A stretch of DNA of 64,000 bases from Fimbriimonadia bacterium (GCA_026129765.1 JAHCHP010000009.1:1-64000), one strand, 5' to 3'. Shown: positions 32,677 to 39,347, counted from the stretch's first letter. Made by a program: numbers and translations. Notes: a model not told the origin generated them from the sequence alone.

Positions 32677-33986
32677 AAGCTTTGACCGTATTGGACACTA
32701 TGCTGCGAGTGTCCCACTATGAGATACCTTAGCGCGTCCAGCCGGTGGTATGTCCGCTTATCGGCTATCTCATCGGTCGGCTGACCGTTAGCGTCCAGAC
32801 GACGCTTATAAGAGCCGATCTCGTCCAACAACCCGCGCTGATCGTGTGCGATCTTAAGCATGCGGGTCTTGATCATTGCATAGACCCGCTCAATGCCCGC
32901 CTCGACATCCGCGACGCCTGGCGGTTGGACAGGCAGACCGGACTGTATCCAGTCGAGCCTCTGCTGCGTCTCTGACGTCGAACCGCCCCACGCGCCCACC
33001 AAGTTATGACCGCTCAAGACCCGCAGAGCGTCCGCGCAATGCTCTGCGGTGGACATACCACCCGTCAGGTCGCAGCGATAGACCGTTATCACGCCGGTCG
33101 CTGAGTCCTCGTACGCATAGCACTTAGCCGTGTTCGCCCCGCCAAAGTCGACACCCAAAAAGTGCGGAGCATGGGCAGGCGGCGCGTGGGGCGGAACAAG
33201 GTTGTAAGTCTCGTCAAAGCAGTCATAGATAAGACCCGGCGGGGTCGCAAACTCGCCTCGATAAAACATACGGTACTGGTGCGCGCTCATGGTGCGCGCC
33301 GATCGCACCATCTCCTCCACGGGGAAAACCGGGTTGACATCGCTGGCAAACTGGATAACGCGGTAGTCAGGATCGCCCAAGAGCCAGCGGTCGTAGAAGT
33401 CCCGCTTGAGCCAGCCCGCGTTGTAGGGTGTCGTGGTGATGAGCGCGCGCCCTTGTGAGAGCGACAGACGGCGCAAGATCGCTTGCCAGGCGTCGAGTGT
33501 AAACTCATCTTGACCACCCTCATCGATGAGAGCAGCCAACGCCGTTGCGCTCTCTAAGCCACCGCGCGCAACGGAGGACAGCAGGATGACACGCGCCCAC
33601 ATCGGATCATCTGCGCGCTTTGCCCAGAATCCAGTCTCTGGGTCCGCAATCTCGATAACATTAGCACTGCTCCAGTAGCGCCCACAGCCCAGCACGTACT
33701 CCAGCACCGCGCGCAATGCGGGCAAAAAACTGAGCTTGTAAAGCTTATAGTTGGCGGTGACGGCAAGGTAGTCGCCTGACCCGTGCCGTTGTATCTCACG
33801 GTAGAGCCACCAGGGACCAAAAGAGGTCTTGCCCCCCTGCGTGCCGGCGATCATCGCTGTAAAGCGTGCATCACTACGCCATGCATCGCTCTGACCTGAG
33901 TGTAAGCAGAGCGACACCCGCCCAGACTTGTCCAAGCGGTAAAGCGTCTTACTCTGTATCCCTGTCCCCATGAGGATGCTCGACAA
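32667..33986 (-). CDS. terL: Terminase large subunit
   Basis: A 439-residue packaging motor. The ATPase domain shows a Walker A-like AGTQGGKTSFGP (about residue 47), a Walker B with catalytic Glu in TALAALIDEGGQ (about 150) and a coupling motif ALITTTPYNAGW. The nuclease domain begins with GVDFGGANTAKCYAY (about 275). Start codon ATG 33986 or the internal ATG 33971 are both possible; either overlaps terS. Confidence 0.93.
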   Translation of the reverse strand: MSSILMGTGIQSKTLYRLDKSGRVSLCLHSGQSDAWRSDARFTAMIAGTQGGKTSFGPWWLYREIQRHGSGDYLAVTANYKLYKLSFLPALRAVLEYVLGCGRYWSSANVIEIADPETGFWAKRADDPMWARVILLSSVARGGLESATALAALIDEGGQDEFTLDAWQAILRRLSLSQGRALITTTPYNAGWLKRDFYDRWLLGDPDYRVIQFASDVNPVFPVEEMVRSARTMSAHQYRMFYRGEFATPPGLIYDCFDETYNLVPPHAPPAHAPHFLGVDFGGANTAKCYAYEDSATGVITVYRCDLTGGMSTAEHCADALRVLSGHNLVGAWGGSTSETQQRLDWIQSGLPVQPPGVADVEAGIERVYAMIKTRMLKIAHDQRGLLDEIGSYKRRLDANGQPTDEIADKRTYHRLDALRYLIVGHSQHSVQYGQSLWG

Positions 33987-34374
33987 CTATCTCGCGTATC
34001 GACACACGAGATGCGCCGTCAGCCAGGCGCGCAGTCACTGCACCAGGGTCACGCCAGTCCGCAAAGTAGAGCCGGAGCCATCGATCTCCTAACTCCATGT
34101 CGCCTTTGCTCACCTGCTCCATATAGACCTGCAGTATCTGTTGTGCGCGTCTGGCACGACCCCTATGCAGTGACTGCGACAGTTGCGGATATCGCTCCAG
34201 CCAGTCGTACAGCGTCCGCTCTCCCACCCCGAGCAGAGCATGTATCATGCGATTAGTCAAGCCCTCGTATCCATAGCGCTCAAGCTGCTCCGCCAGCCCG
34301 GGCACATCTGCTTTTTTTAGCCCCATATTCTTGACATGCCAGACCTGCAACCCCCTTTGACCTCGCCGTTGCAT
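33949..34374 (-). CDS. terS: Terminase small subunit candidate
   Basis: A 141-residue protein directly upstream of terL. It has a helix-turn-helix around GYEGLTNRMIHALLGVGERTLYDWLERYP and a following helical hairpin (SLHRGRARRAQQILQVYMEQVSKGDMELGDRWLRLYFADW), the usual composition of small terminases that recognise the packaging site. Its ATG abuts the stop of the preceding gene. Confidence 0.8.
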   Translation of the reverse strand: MQRRGQRGLQVWHVKNMGLKKADVPGLAEQLERYGYEGLTNRMIHALLGVGERTLYDWLERYPQLSQSLHRGRARRAQQILQVYMEQVSKGDMELGDRWLRLYFADWRDPGAVTARLADGASRVSIREIVVEHPHGDRDTE

Positions 34375-34875
34375 TCAGTCTAACGACTGGATGGGGATTG
34401 AAACCTCCTGTGGGTATACACTCCTGTACCCACAGGTCCACTGAGTGTTGACTGGGTACTGACACTCCAAAACGCACGCGGGCAACCCGTCGAGGAGTGT
34501 AAAAGCCACTACATAGAGTGGCTGACGCAGACCACGCTGCAAGCAGGAGTAGCAATAGACAGGCTCACCGTCCTTGCTCGGAAGGACTTTGCCCAGCAGA
34601 TGCGTGAGATGAGTCCACGCCCCGCGCGCGGGGCGTGGACTCATCTCACGCTTTCGCATCTGCCAAACCTCCAGCACCGTTGCTGGCTTCGGCGATGACT
34701 TACTGACACTCATCACCGCATCGGTCAGAGCTGGGACGTCTCTTGCAGGTACATCGTTGTCCTGCAAGAGACGCAGATAAGCAGCGACCTGGTCCGCGTT
34801 TGGTCGCTGTCCGCGGTCGTAGACCGCGGCAAACTGCATTAGCATATCATAGACTGCGTCCTGCAAGTCGCTCAT
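34375..34875 (-). CDS. Possible helicase loader (SPP1 gp39-like) with a zinc-binding tail
   Basis: A 166-residue protein directly after the replication initiator (ATGA overlap). The N-terminal half is helical with the layout of G39P-type helicase loaders (DQVAAYLRLLQDNDVPARDVPALTDAVMSVSKSSPKPATVLEVW). Cysteines occur at CYSC (about residue 108) and further on. Homology is weak and the role is inferred mainly from position. The coding sequence is exceptional in holding four perfect inverted repeats, including a 50-bp palindrome. Confidence 0.6.
   Translation of the reverse strand: MSDLQDAVYDMLMQFAAVYDRGQRPNADQVAAYLRLLQDNDVPARDVPALTDAVMSVSKSSPKPATVLEVWQMRKREMSPRPARGAWTHLTHLLGKVLPSKDGEPVYCYSCLQRGLRQPLYVVAFTLLDGLPACVLECQYPVNTQWTCGYRSVYPQEVSIPIQSLD
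34407..34436. repeat. Perfect 10-bp hairpin near the 3' end of the loader gene
   Basis: CCTGTGGGTA (34407-34416) and TACCCACAGG (34427-34436) with a 10-nt loop, 33 bases before the terS start on the minus strand. Confidence 0.9.
34602..34651. repeat. 50-bp perfect palindrome inside the loader gene
   Basis: Twenty-five bases pair perfectly with the next twenty-five with no spacer; the centre is CCCCGCGCGCGGGG. Past a short asymmetry the pairing resumes (GCAGAT 34596-34601 with ATCTGC 34658-34663). Such a sequence can extrude as a cruciform in DNA or form a very stable RNA hairpin. It lies about 230 bases upstream of terS and 700 bases from the iterons. Confidence 0.95.
34737..34773. repeat. 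Perfect 13-bp hairpin inside the loader gene
   Basis: CGTCTCTTGCAGG (34737-34749) pairs with CCTGCAAGAGACG (34761-34773) across an 11-nt loop. A further 8-bp hairpin CCGCGGTC/GACCGCGG with a 3-nt loop lies at 34811-34829. Confidence 0.9.
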
Positions 34876-35747
34876 TGCGCGCCCCCATTACGCTCTTTGG
34901 TCTCCAGAGCGCGCCGGACATGAGCGCGATGCTCCTCGTCGCTAACCAAGCCATAGTCGACGTCGTTGTCCCAGTTGCGGCGGTTGAGCCAGGTGCTAAT
35001 CTGCTGCACGAGCGGAGTGCCGACGATGTTGCTCGCCTCGCAATAAGCCGCGTAGCAGCGCAGGGACTGCAGGATGGTCGCAGGCTCGACGCCCTGCGCC
35101 AGCAATGACTTATATATCTCCTTGCCGCGCTTGACATTGGGATCACCGGCGCGCTTAGGGTATGCGCGCCGGAAAGCCTGCCAGTGGTAATCCCAGTCCG
35201 CAGGGAGTGGCTTGGGCTTTTGACTTTTAGACTCGGAGACTTGATGCATGGTGGACGATGTGCGCGCTGTCTCGGCGCACTCGTCATGTATTTGTTTTTC
35301 GGTCTTATTAACGTGGGTCTTATTAGTTACCATGTTACATGGGTTACCGTGCTGCGGTAACCCCGTTACCGTGCTGCGGTAACCCCCGTTACCGTGCTGC
35401 GGTAACCCCCCCCCTGTCTCTGAGGAGTCGGGATCGTCCGACTCAGGACAGATCACGGTATAGATCGCGCTTGTATCGCCACGGTCAGCGCGCTGCCGTG
35501 TCTCCCAGACGAGCAGCCCGCACTGCAGTAATCGCTGCCTCGACTTCTGAGCCTGCGAGACACTTATACCCGATCTCCGGGCAAGAGTCTTTAAAGATGG
35601 GAAAGCCTTTGCCTCAGGGCTTGCAATACGCAACAGTGTGCAATAGACCGCAAAGTCATAGACATTGATCACGCCCTGCGCCAGCATCGCGTGTACACAA
35701 TTGTCTACCATGAAAAACCTTTTTCTGTTCGATTTTAACTCTTCCAT
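34872..35747 (-). CDS. Phage replication initiator (O/DnaD-like) carrying the origin
   Basis: A 291-residue protein. Residues about 45-85 form a winged helix (FPSLKTLARRSGISVSQAQKSRQRLLQCGLLVW) typical of phage replication proteins. The middle is a low-complexity linker, and the C-terminal half (WDYHWQAFRRAYPKRAGDPNVKRGKEIYKSLLA ... LVQQISTWLNRRNW) matches many phage initiators that recruit helicase. The linker is encoded by three DNA repeats (35343-35406) that are the likely origin, as in lambda O. It overlaps the loader candidate by four bases. Confidence 0.85.
   Translation of the reverse strand: MEELKSNRKRFFMVDNCVHAMLAQGVINVYDFAVYCTLLRIASPEAKAFPSLKTLARRSGISVSQAQKSRQRLLQCGLLVWETRQRADRGDTSAIYTVICPESDDPDSSETGGGLPQHGNGGYRSTVTGLPQHGNPCNMVTNKTHVNKTEKQIHDECAETARTSSTMHQVSESKSQKPKPLPADWDYHWQAFRRAYPKRAGDPNVKRGKEIYKSLLAQGVEPATILQSLRCYAAYCEASNIVGTPLVQQISTWLNRRNWDNDVDYGLVSDEEHRAHVRRALETKERNGGAQ
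35343..35406. repeat. Three origin-like iterons, each an inverted repeat
   Basis: Three identical copies of GTTACCGTGCTGCGGTAAC at 35343-35361, 35365-35383 and 35388-35406. Each has 7-bp arms (GTTACCG/CGGTAAC) around TGCTG. Spacings are 22 and 23 bp, so the outer copies encode LPQHGN and the middle one YRSTVT in a shifted frame. Conservation is therefore at DNA level, as expected for initiator binding sites. Confidence 0.85.
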
Positions 35748-35748
35748 T

Positions 35749-36294
35749 TTAATCTTCCTCTACTATGCGGTCGCGCCAGCGCGCCAATGCGCGGGGTATC
35801 GCTCGTAATGGCACTTTGCGCAACACTGTTATCCCACTCCCTTTGCGCACCTCGCAGCGCGCAAAGGAGTACCACTCGTCAAAAAACCAGGAGCGGAACG
35901 ACGGATAATCCAACAGCCACAATCGGAGTCCGCCGGTCTGGGTCTCAAAAGCCCAAAGTAAGCACTCTGCTTGGGTGTCCCTTATCCAACCATCGCCGCA
36001 AGGCTCGGCGTCTTGTGGGTCCCATTGCGCATGGGTCTCCACCACGAGGTGCTGGTAGTCATAGCCCGGATAGCGGACTATCTTCTCCTCGATCGCGATC
36101 GAGGAGAAGGCATCCCGCTGCATCAGCACATCTGCATGCAGACGCATCTGGATTTTGCCCTCGCAACGATGAGGGTCTGACCCCAGCCGGACAAACCTAC
36201 CCTGCCACGCAAAGCGCGGGTAAAAACGAGTGTCCAGCAGTCGCTGTGCTGTCTGCTCGCTCCATGCATGATCTTGCCAGTATCGGTCGTCCAT
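35749..36294 (-). CDS. Possible PD-(D/E)XK-type nuclease
   Basis: A 181-residue protein of the early region. The stretch HADVLMQRDAF ... SIAIEEKIVRYPGYDYQHLVVETH has the spacing of a PD-(D/E)XK core (Asp, then E-x-K on the next strand). The rest is Trp- and Arg-rich. No specific family is recognised, so the nuclease call is tentative. It ends one base before the start of the initiator gene. It contains a 28-bp perfect palindrome (36082-36109). Confidence 0.5.
   Translation of the reverse strand: MDDRYWQDHAWSEQTAQRLLDTRFYPRFAWQGRFVRLGSDPHRCEGKIQMRLHADVLMQRDAFSSIAIEEKIVRYPGYDYQHLVVETHAQWDPQDAEPCGDGWIRDTQAECLLWAFETQTGGLRLWLLDYPSFRSWFFDEWYSFARCEVRKGSGITVLRKVPLRAIPRALARWRDRIVEED
36082..36109. repeat. 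28-bp perfect palindrome
   Basis: The left half CTTCTCCTCGATCG pairs exactly with the right half, with no spacer, within the nuclease-candidate gene. Confidence 0.92.
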
Positions 36295-36306
36295 GAGTCG
36301 AAAAGT

Positions 36307-36338
36307 GCCTGCTCGCTCAGGAGGAGAGGCGAGCAGGC
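36307..36338 (-). terminator. Intergenic hairpin, possible attenuator
   Basis: Stem GCCTGCTCGC/GCGAGCAGGC (10 bp) with a 12-nt loop in the only sizeable gap of the early operon (36295-36358). On the minus strand it is followed by ACTTTTCG. The loop reads CTCTCCTCCTGA in the transcript. It may reduce transcription into the replication genes. Confidence 0.55.
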
Positions 36339-36358
36339 GATGGGAGTGATGTTAAGGG

Positions 36359-36754
36359 TTAAGTCGCCCGCTTGGTGCAACGGGGGCAATGACCATGACC
36401 CGCCTGAGGCGATCCATGCATCACGCGCCCGCAAACACTGCATCGCCCGGTCAAGCGCGCATAACGCGCTGCCATGAGGTTGCGCTCAGCGCAGCTCGCA
36501 GCGGCAACTTGCTGTATCGCTCGCCTGGCAAATTTGCCAGTCTCCTCCAGACAGCGTACATCGCAAGGCTTATGGATGTTGCCCTCTGCGACAAAGACCC
36601 ACTGCCAGCCTTTGCCAGTGGTCTGTGCAAGATAGTACGCAGACCACTCTCCTTGCACCTCGCGCATGACTCCAATCCAAGCCTGGTGAGGCTTGAGACC
36701 CAACTCGCGCCGCGCCTCTGCCGCTACGATGACGGCATAACGGTGGCGCGTCAT
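36359..36754 (-). CDS. Early phage protein with C-terminal zinc ribbon
   Basis: A 131-residue protein starting MTRHRYAVIVAAEARRELGL. The C-terminus has CSVCGRVMHG ... HGHCPRC, two CxxC pairs that should bind zinc. The central part has a Trp-rich WSAYYLAQTTGKGWQWVFV. No family is recognised. The start overlaps the stop of the small membrane gene (ATGA), and both lie in a 13-bp stem (36722-36734 with 36749-36761). Confidence 0.65.
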   Translation of the reverse strand: MTRHRYAVIVAAEARRELGLKPHQAWIGVMREVQGEWSAYYLAQTTGKGWQWVFVAEGNIHKPCDVRCLEETGKFARRAIQQVAAASCAERNLMAARYARLTGRCSVCGRVMHGSPQAGHGHCPRCTKRAT

Positions 36755-36761
36755 CGTAGCG
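36722..36761. promoter_or_regulatory. Hairpin sequestering a start codon
   Basis: CGCTACGATGACG (36722-36734) pairs with 36749-36761 across 14 nt. In the transcript the upstream arm contains the TGA of the 50-residue membrane gene and the ATG of the zinc-ribbon gene, suggesting translational coupling or attenuation. Confidence 0.6.
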
Positions 36762-36903
36762 CCTCCGTTGGCAGCGGCAAACTGTCTACAACGGTGAGTA
36801 TCAACAAGATGATGAGTACGCCCATGCCGAGCAGCAAAAGCCACTCGGCAGCGTCCCAGACTGGCGGGTCTGGGTCAGTTTGGATATTGGGATGTATCTT
36901 CAT
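36751..36903 (-). CDS. Small single-pass membrane protein (50 residues)
   Basis: Reads MKIHPNIQTDPDPPVWDAAE, then a strongly hydrophobic helix of about 22 residues (LLLLGMGVLIILLILTVV), then a short tail. It overlaps the genes on both sides by four bases (ATGA), and that exact fit is the main support for it being real. Role unknown. Confidence 0.7.
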   Translation of the reverse strand: MKIHPNIQTDPDPPVWDAAEWLLLLGMGVLIILLILTVVDSLPLPTEALR

Positions 36904-37487
36904 GACTGACTCTCCTCCATATCCCGTCGCGCTGTCGAAAGCCCATTTGCGACTGTGCGCTCCAGCGCGACATACTCCTCATTGGACTGGCACGCAAGCA
37001 CAGACTGGTAGATTGCCGATCCTGTATAGCCTCGCGCCAATGCTGCCGCTTTAAACTCGGCAAACTGCAGTTTGCCGATACCTAACCCGCGCAAGTGGCT
37101 GCGCAGCACGGCGAGGTCAATCGAGTTATTAGCGTTCGGGGGGGGGCTATCTACAAGTCGTTCGCCTTCCAGTAGTTCAGGCGCAAACTGGGTTCCGAAG
37201 CCGCACATCGCGAGCGCGCGCCCCACAGAGCCGGTTTCCGCCTTCTCCAGAAAGTCGCCAAAGTCAGACCCGGTTTCCATCTTCGTCGCAGTGGCTATCA
37301 CACGCCCTTGTTCATCCCGCACCGTCGACCGAAAGACCGCCACTCGCTTGTCTAAGTCGATCAAGTGCGGTTCGGTCTCAATGCTCCATTCTGGACGCTC
37401 ATCTCTAAACCAGACTAAACGCGCTGAGACGGGCAAATACTCCTGCCCGCCCTTGACTTTGATCAGGTGGTCGCGTGGGTTAAACAT
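36900..37487 (-). CDS. Possible single-strand annealing (Rad52-like) recombination protein
   Basis: A 195-residue protein starting MFNPRDHLIKVKGGQEYLPV. The block RLVWFRDERPEWSIETEPHLID ... VIATATKMETGSDFGDFLEKAETGSVGRALAMCGFGTQFA follows a pattern common in phage Rad52/DdrA-like annealing proteins (the ETGSVGRALAxCGF helix). It sits in the early operon, where recombinases lie. ATG 37487 is chosen because it overlaps the preceding stop by eight bases; the longer frame reads through the neighbour. The identification is by motif resemblance only. Confidence 0.6.
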   Translation of the reverse strand: MFNPRDHLIKVKGGQEYLPVSARLVWFRDERPEWSIETEPHLIDLDKRVAVFRSTVRDEQGRVIATATKMETGSDFGDFLEKAETGSVGRALAMCGFGTQFAPELLEGERLVDSPPPNANNSIDLAVLRSHLRGLGIGKLQFAEFKAAALARGYTGSAIYQSVLACQSNEEYVALERTVANGLSTARRDMEESQS

Positions 37488-37743
37488 CTTGCACCCCCGT
37501 GCCGTTGCACCAGCGGCATAATCCTGCGTTACCACAATCGTCGCAGCAGGGCGGGATGCCCCCGCAGCGCATACACAACCCATCAAAGCACATCGAGCAT
37601 GCGGGTTGCTCCAAGCCCGCCATCAGGAGGTCGTACGACTCATCGAACATCGACGGCTGCTCCTCAACCTCATAATCGGTGTAAAGGTGGTCGTTGACAG
37701 CCCAGTGGCTGCCTTCGGGGTAGTCCCACTCAATTGTCCTCAT
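37480..37743 (-). CDS. Small cysteine-rich phage protein
   Basis: An 87-residue protein. The N-terminal half is acidic (YEVEEQPSMFDESYD). The C-terminal half has nine cysteines in paired CxxC form (CSMCFDGLCMRCGGIPPCCDD), resembling a small double zinc ribbon or a DnaJ-type cysteine module. No function is assigned. It overlaps the SWIM gene upstream by 14 bases. Confidence 0.65.
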   Translation of the reverse strand: MRTIEWDYPEGSHWAVNDHLYTDYEVEEQPSMFDESYDLLMAGLEQPACSMCFDGLCMRCGGIPPCCDDCGNAGLCRWCNGTGVQDV

Positions 37744-38158
37744 CTTGCACCCCCGTGCCTCTTAATCTTGCATGCCACTCGGCTCGGTGGCTCTCAACAA
37801 AGCGACCATACGACGAAACTACGCCATCTAAGTCTCCGGTCTTAAGCGCGATGACTGCATAGACATGCTTGCATTTGCCATACGCGGCAAAGCAAGGACA
37901 ACCGCATGACCACCCTGTCCCCTCATAGGACACGTAGTAAATATCGCCTTTGCGGGACTCGACTTGACACAGCAGCACTCGCTGCTTGTTTGATACTCGG
38001 ATTATGCGGATGATATAGCAACCGCGAGTCTTGGGCAGCCTTAAGAGACTATCCCATGCGCTATCGGTGACGAAGCAGGGCTGCGACAGACCGCGAAACA
38101 GGCGCGTCTGAAAATACTTGCCCTTGACCACTACTCTTACTCGGTTCGCTTTTTGCAT
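37730..38158 (-). CDS. SWIM zinc-finger protein
   Basis: A 142-residue protein with a canonical SWIM motif CGCPCFAAYGKCKHVYAV (about residues 82-100: C-x-C-x(n)-C-x-H). SWIM domains bind DNA or proteins and occur in recombination mediators and in early phage genes. The N-terminal half is a small beta-rich domain. It begins with a one-base overlap (TAATG) with the ribbon-helix-helix gene, being second in the early operon. Confidence 0.75.
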   Translation of the reverse strand: MQKANRVRVVVKGKYFQTRLFRGLSQPCFVTDSAWDSLLRLPKTRGCYIIRIIRVSNKQRVLLCQVESRKGDIYYVSYEGTGWSCGCPCFAAYGKCKHVYAVIALKTGDLDGVVSSYGRFVESHRAEWHARLRGTGVQDEDN

Positions 38159-38340
38159 TACTGTTTGACCTCCATTTGTTGTGCCTGCTGCTGCAGGTAC
38201 TGCTCTACGATTAGTGCCACCTGACCGCTGATCGTGCGGTGTTCCTCGCTGGCGAGTCTCCGGATCGCCTCGATGAGGTGCGGCGGCAAAACGATTCCAA
38301 ACTTACTCTTAGGATTCCGTTCCGCTTTAGTATTCATCAT
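38158..38340 (-). CDS. Ribbon-helix-helix (CopG/Arc-type) regulator, first early gene
   Basis: A 60-residue protein (MMNTKAERNPKSKFGIVLPP ... HLIEAIRRLASEEHRTISGQVALIVEQYLQ) with the ribbon strand KFGIVLP and two helices of the RHH fold. The longer start at 38355 lies inside the -10 box and is excluded. ATG 38340 begins about one base from the predicted transcription start, so translation is probably leaderless. As the first gene opposite the repressor it may be a Cro-like or excision regulator. Confidence 0.75.
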   Translation of the reverse strand: MMNTKAERNPKSKFGIVLPPHLIEAIRRLASEEHRTISGQVALIVEQYLQQQAQQMEVKQ

Positions 38341-38345
38341 AATAT

Positions 38346-38375
38346 ATTGTACCATGAGTGCTACCGAAAAGTCAA
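38346..38375 (-). promoter_or_regulatory. Early leftward promoter of the prophage
   Basis: On the minus strand TTGACT (38375-38370), an 18-base spacer and TACAAT (38351-38346). The predicted +1 at about 38339 falls in the ATG of the first gene, so there is no leader. The strong match suggests a promoter that must be held off by the repressor. Confidence 0.8.
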
Positions 38376-38394
38376 GTGTTTTTGCTTGTTTTTT

Positions 38395-38421
38395 CTAAAT
38401 TTCGCGAAATTTAGGTACAAT
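38395..38421 (+). promoter_or_regulatory. Palindromic operator and repressor promoter
   Basis: CTAAATTTCGCGAAATTTAG (38395-38414) is a perfect 20-bp palindrome that fits an HTH dimer. It sits directly upstream of a TACAAT -10 (38416-38421) with no good -35. The predicted +1 is 38428, the G of the repressor GTG. The palindrome is 20 bases upstream of the early promoter -35, so it could control both directions. Confidence 0.7.
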
Positions 38422-38427
38422 CTGTCT

Positions 38428-39177
38428 GTGCCGCGCAAATCGTTTCGAGTGCCGAAGTCAGACGTGGCAGTCGCGTTAGGTCGCAACATCCGTCAAGTTA
38501 GAGAGCAGTTAGGATGGAGCCAGCAAGAGGCAGCCGACCAACTCGATATCACACAGACGACCCTTTCGGCGTATGAGCGGGGACGCATAGAGTGTCCTGT
38601 ATCGGTACTGAGCAGGTTGGCAAGCCTGGCAAATCTAACAGCAGGCGCTATCGTAGACGGCGACTTTGAGGGCGACTGGAGAGACAAGCCGAGACAAGTA
38701 AGTCTATCGCTGGATGAGCGCAACGCTATCACTGACAACATCCTGCAACGCTTAATCCCGCTGCTGCCTGCACCTCTCCCTGGTCATGGCGTAGGCTGGC
38801 AAGAGATCAATCTACCTTTATGGGGCAGCGTGCCAGCTGGTCAGTGGGGATGGGTCCCGGAGACCTCAAGCCCCCGACGGTATCTCGTGCCGCTCTCGAT
38901 TGCCAAGGCAGTGGACGGCGTGGTCACCGTGCAAGGCGAGTCTATGCTGCCTACTCTCGAGCCGGGCGATACGGTCTTTGTCAAGCGGACCCCGCATGCG
39001 CATGTGGGTAAGATCGTGCTGGCGCGCAATCCGCTGGGCGATGTGACCCTTAAGCGGATCGGGATCGCTCGTGGGCTGCGTATGCTCCTACCGGACAATC
39101 CAGCCCACGAGCCGCCGGAGCCCGCGGCTGGCACAGAGATATTGGCAGTGGCAGTCTGTGTGATGAGGGAGTTATGA
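38428..39177 (+). CDS. LexA-like phage repressor (HTH + S24 peptidase)
   Basis: A 249-residue protein. The N-terminal HTH_XRE domain is LGRNIRQVREQLGWSQQEAADQLDITQTTLSAYERGR (about residues 16-52). The C-terminal S24 domain has the nucleophile in VQGESMLPTLEPGDTVFV and the lysine in DVTLKRIG. A LexA-type cleavage Ala-Gly is visible in LPLWGSVPAGQWG, so SOS-triggered self-cleavage and induction are expected. GTG 38428 is chosen because the -10 box ends seven bases before it; the transcript would be leaderless, like lambda cI from PRM. It overlaps the next gene (ATGA). Confidence 0.88.
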   Translation: MPRKSFRVPKSDVAVALGRNIRQVREQLGWSQQEAADQLDITQTTLSAYERGRIECPVSVLSRLASLANLTAGAIVDGDFEGDWRDKPRQVSLSLDERNAITDNILQRLIPLLPAPLPGHGVGWQEINLPLWGSVPAGQWGWVPETSSPRRYLVPLSIAKAVDGVVTVQGESMLPTLEPGDTVFVKRTPHAHVGKIVLARNPLGDVTLKRIGIARGLRMLLPDNPAHEPPEPAAGTEILAVAVCVMREL

Positions 39178-39347
39178 GCAAGCAAGATTGGAGTGTCGGT
39201 AAGATCATTGCAGCGGTGGGAGGCTCGTGGGCTGCCATCTTATTAGTCTCGTTTATCGCAGCTCTCCTTGCCTTACTTTTTTCGCTGATCCTTTGTTGCG
39301 GCGGCATAGGTGTCATACTTGGAGGAGGTCAGCAGACGCTCAAGTGA
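39174..39347 (+). CDS. Small two-helix membrane protein beside the repressor
   Basis: A 57-residue protein starting MSKQDWSVGKIIAAVGGSWA, with a long hydrophobic region from about residue 18 to 50 and a CCGG turn. It is translationally coupled to the repressor (ATGA) and so is expressed in the lysogen. That position suits a superinfection-exclusion or other lysogenic function, but nothing specific is recognised. Confidence 0.65.
   Translation: MSKQDWSVGKIIAAVGGSWAAILLVSFIAALLALLFSLILCCGGIGVILGGGQQTLK

Noticed and set aside
35343-35406. Could the three regularly spaced repeats be a CRISPR array?
   Set aside because: Spacers are 3-4 bases, the repeats lie inside a coding gene, and no cas genes occur in the window.
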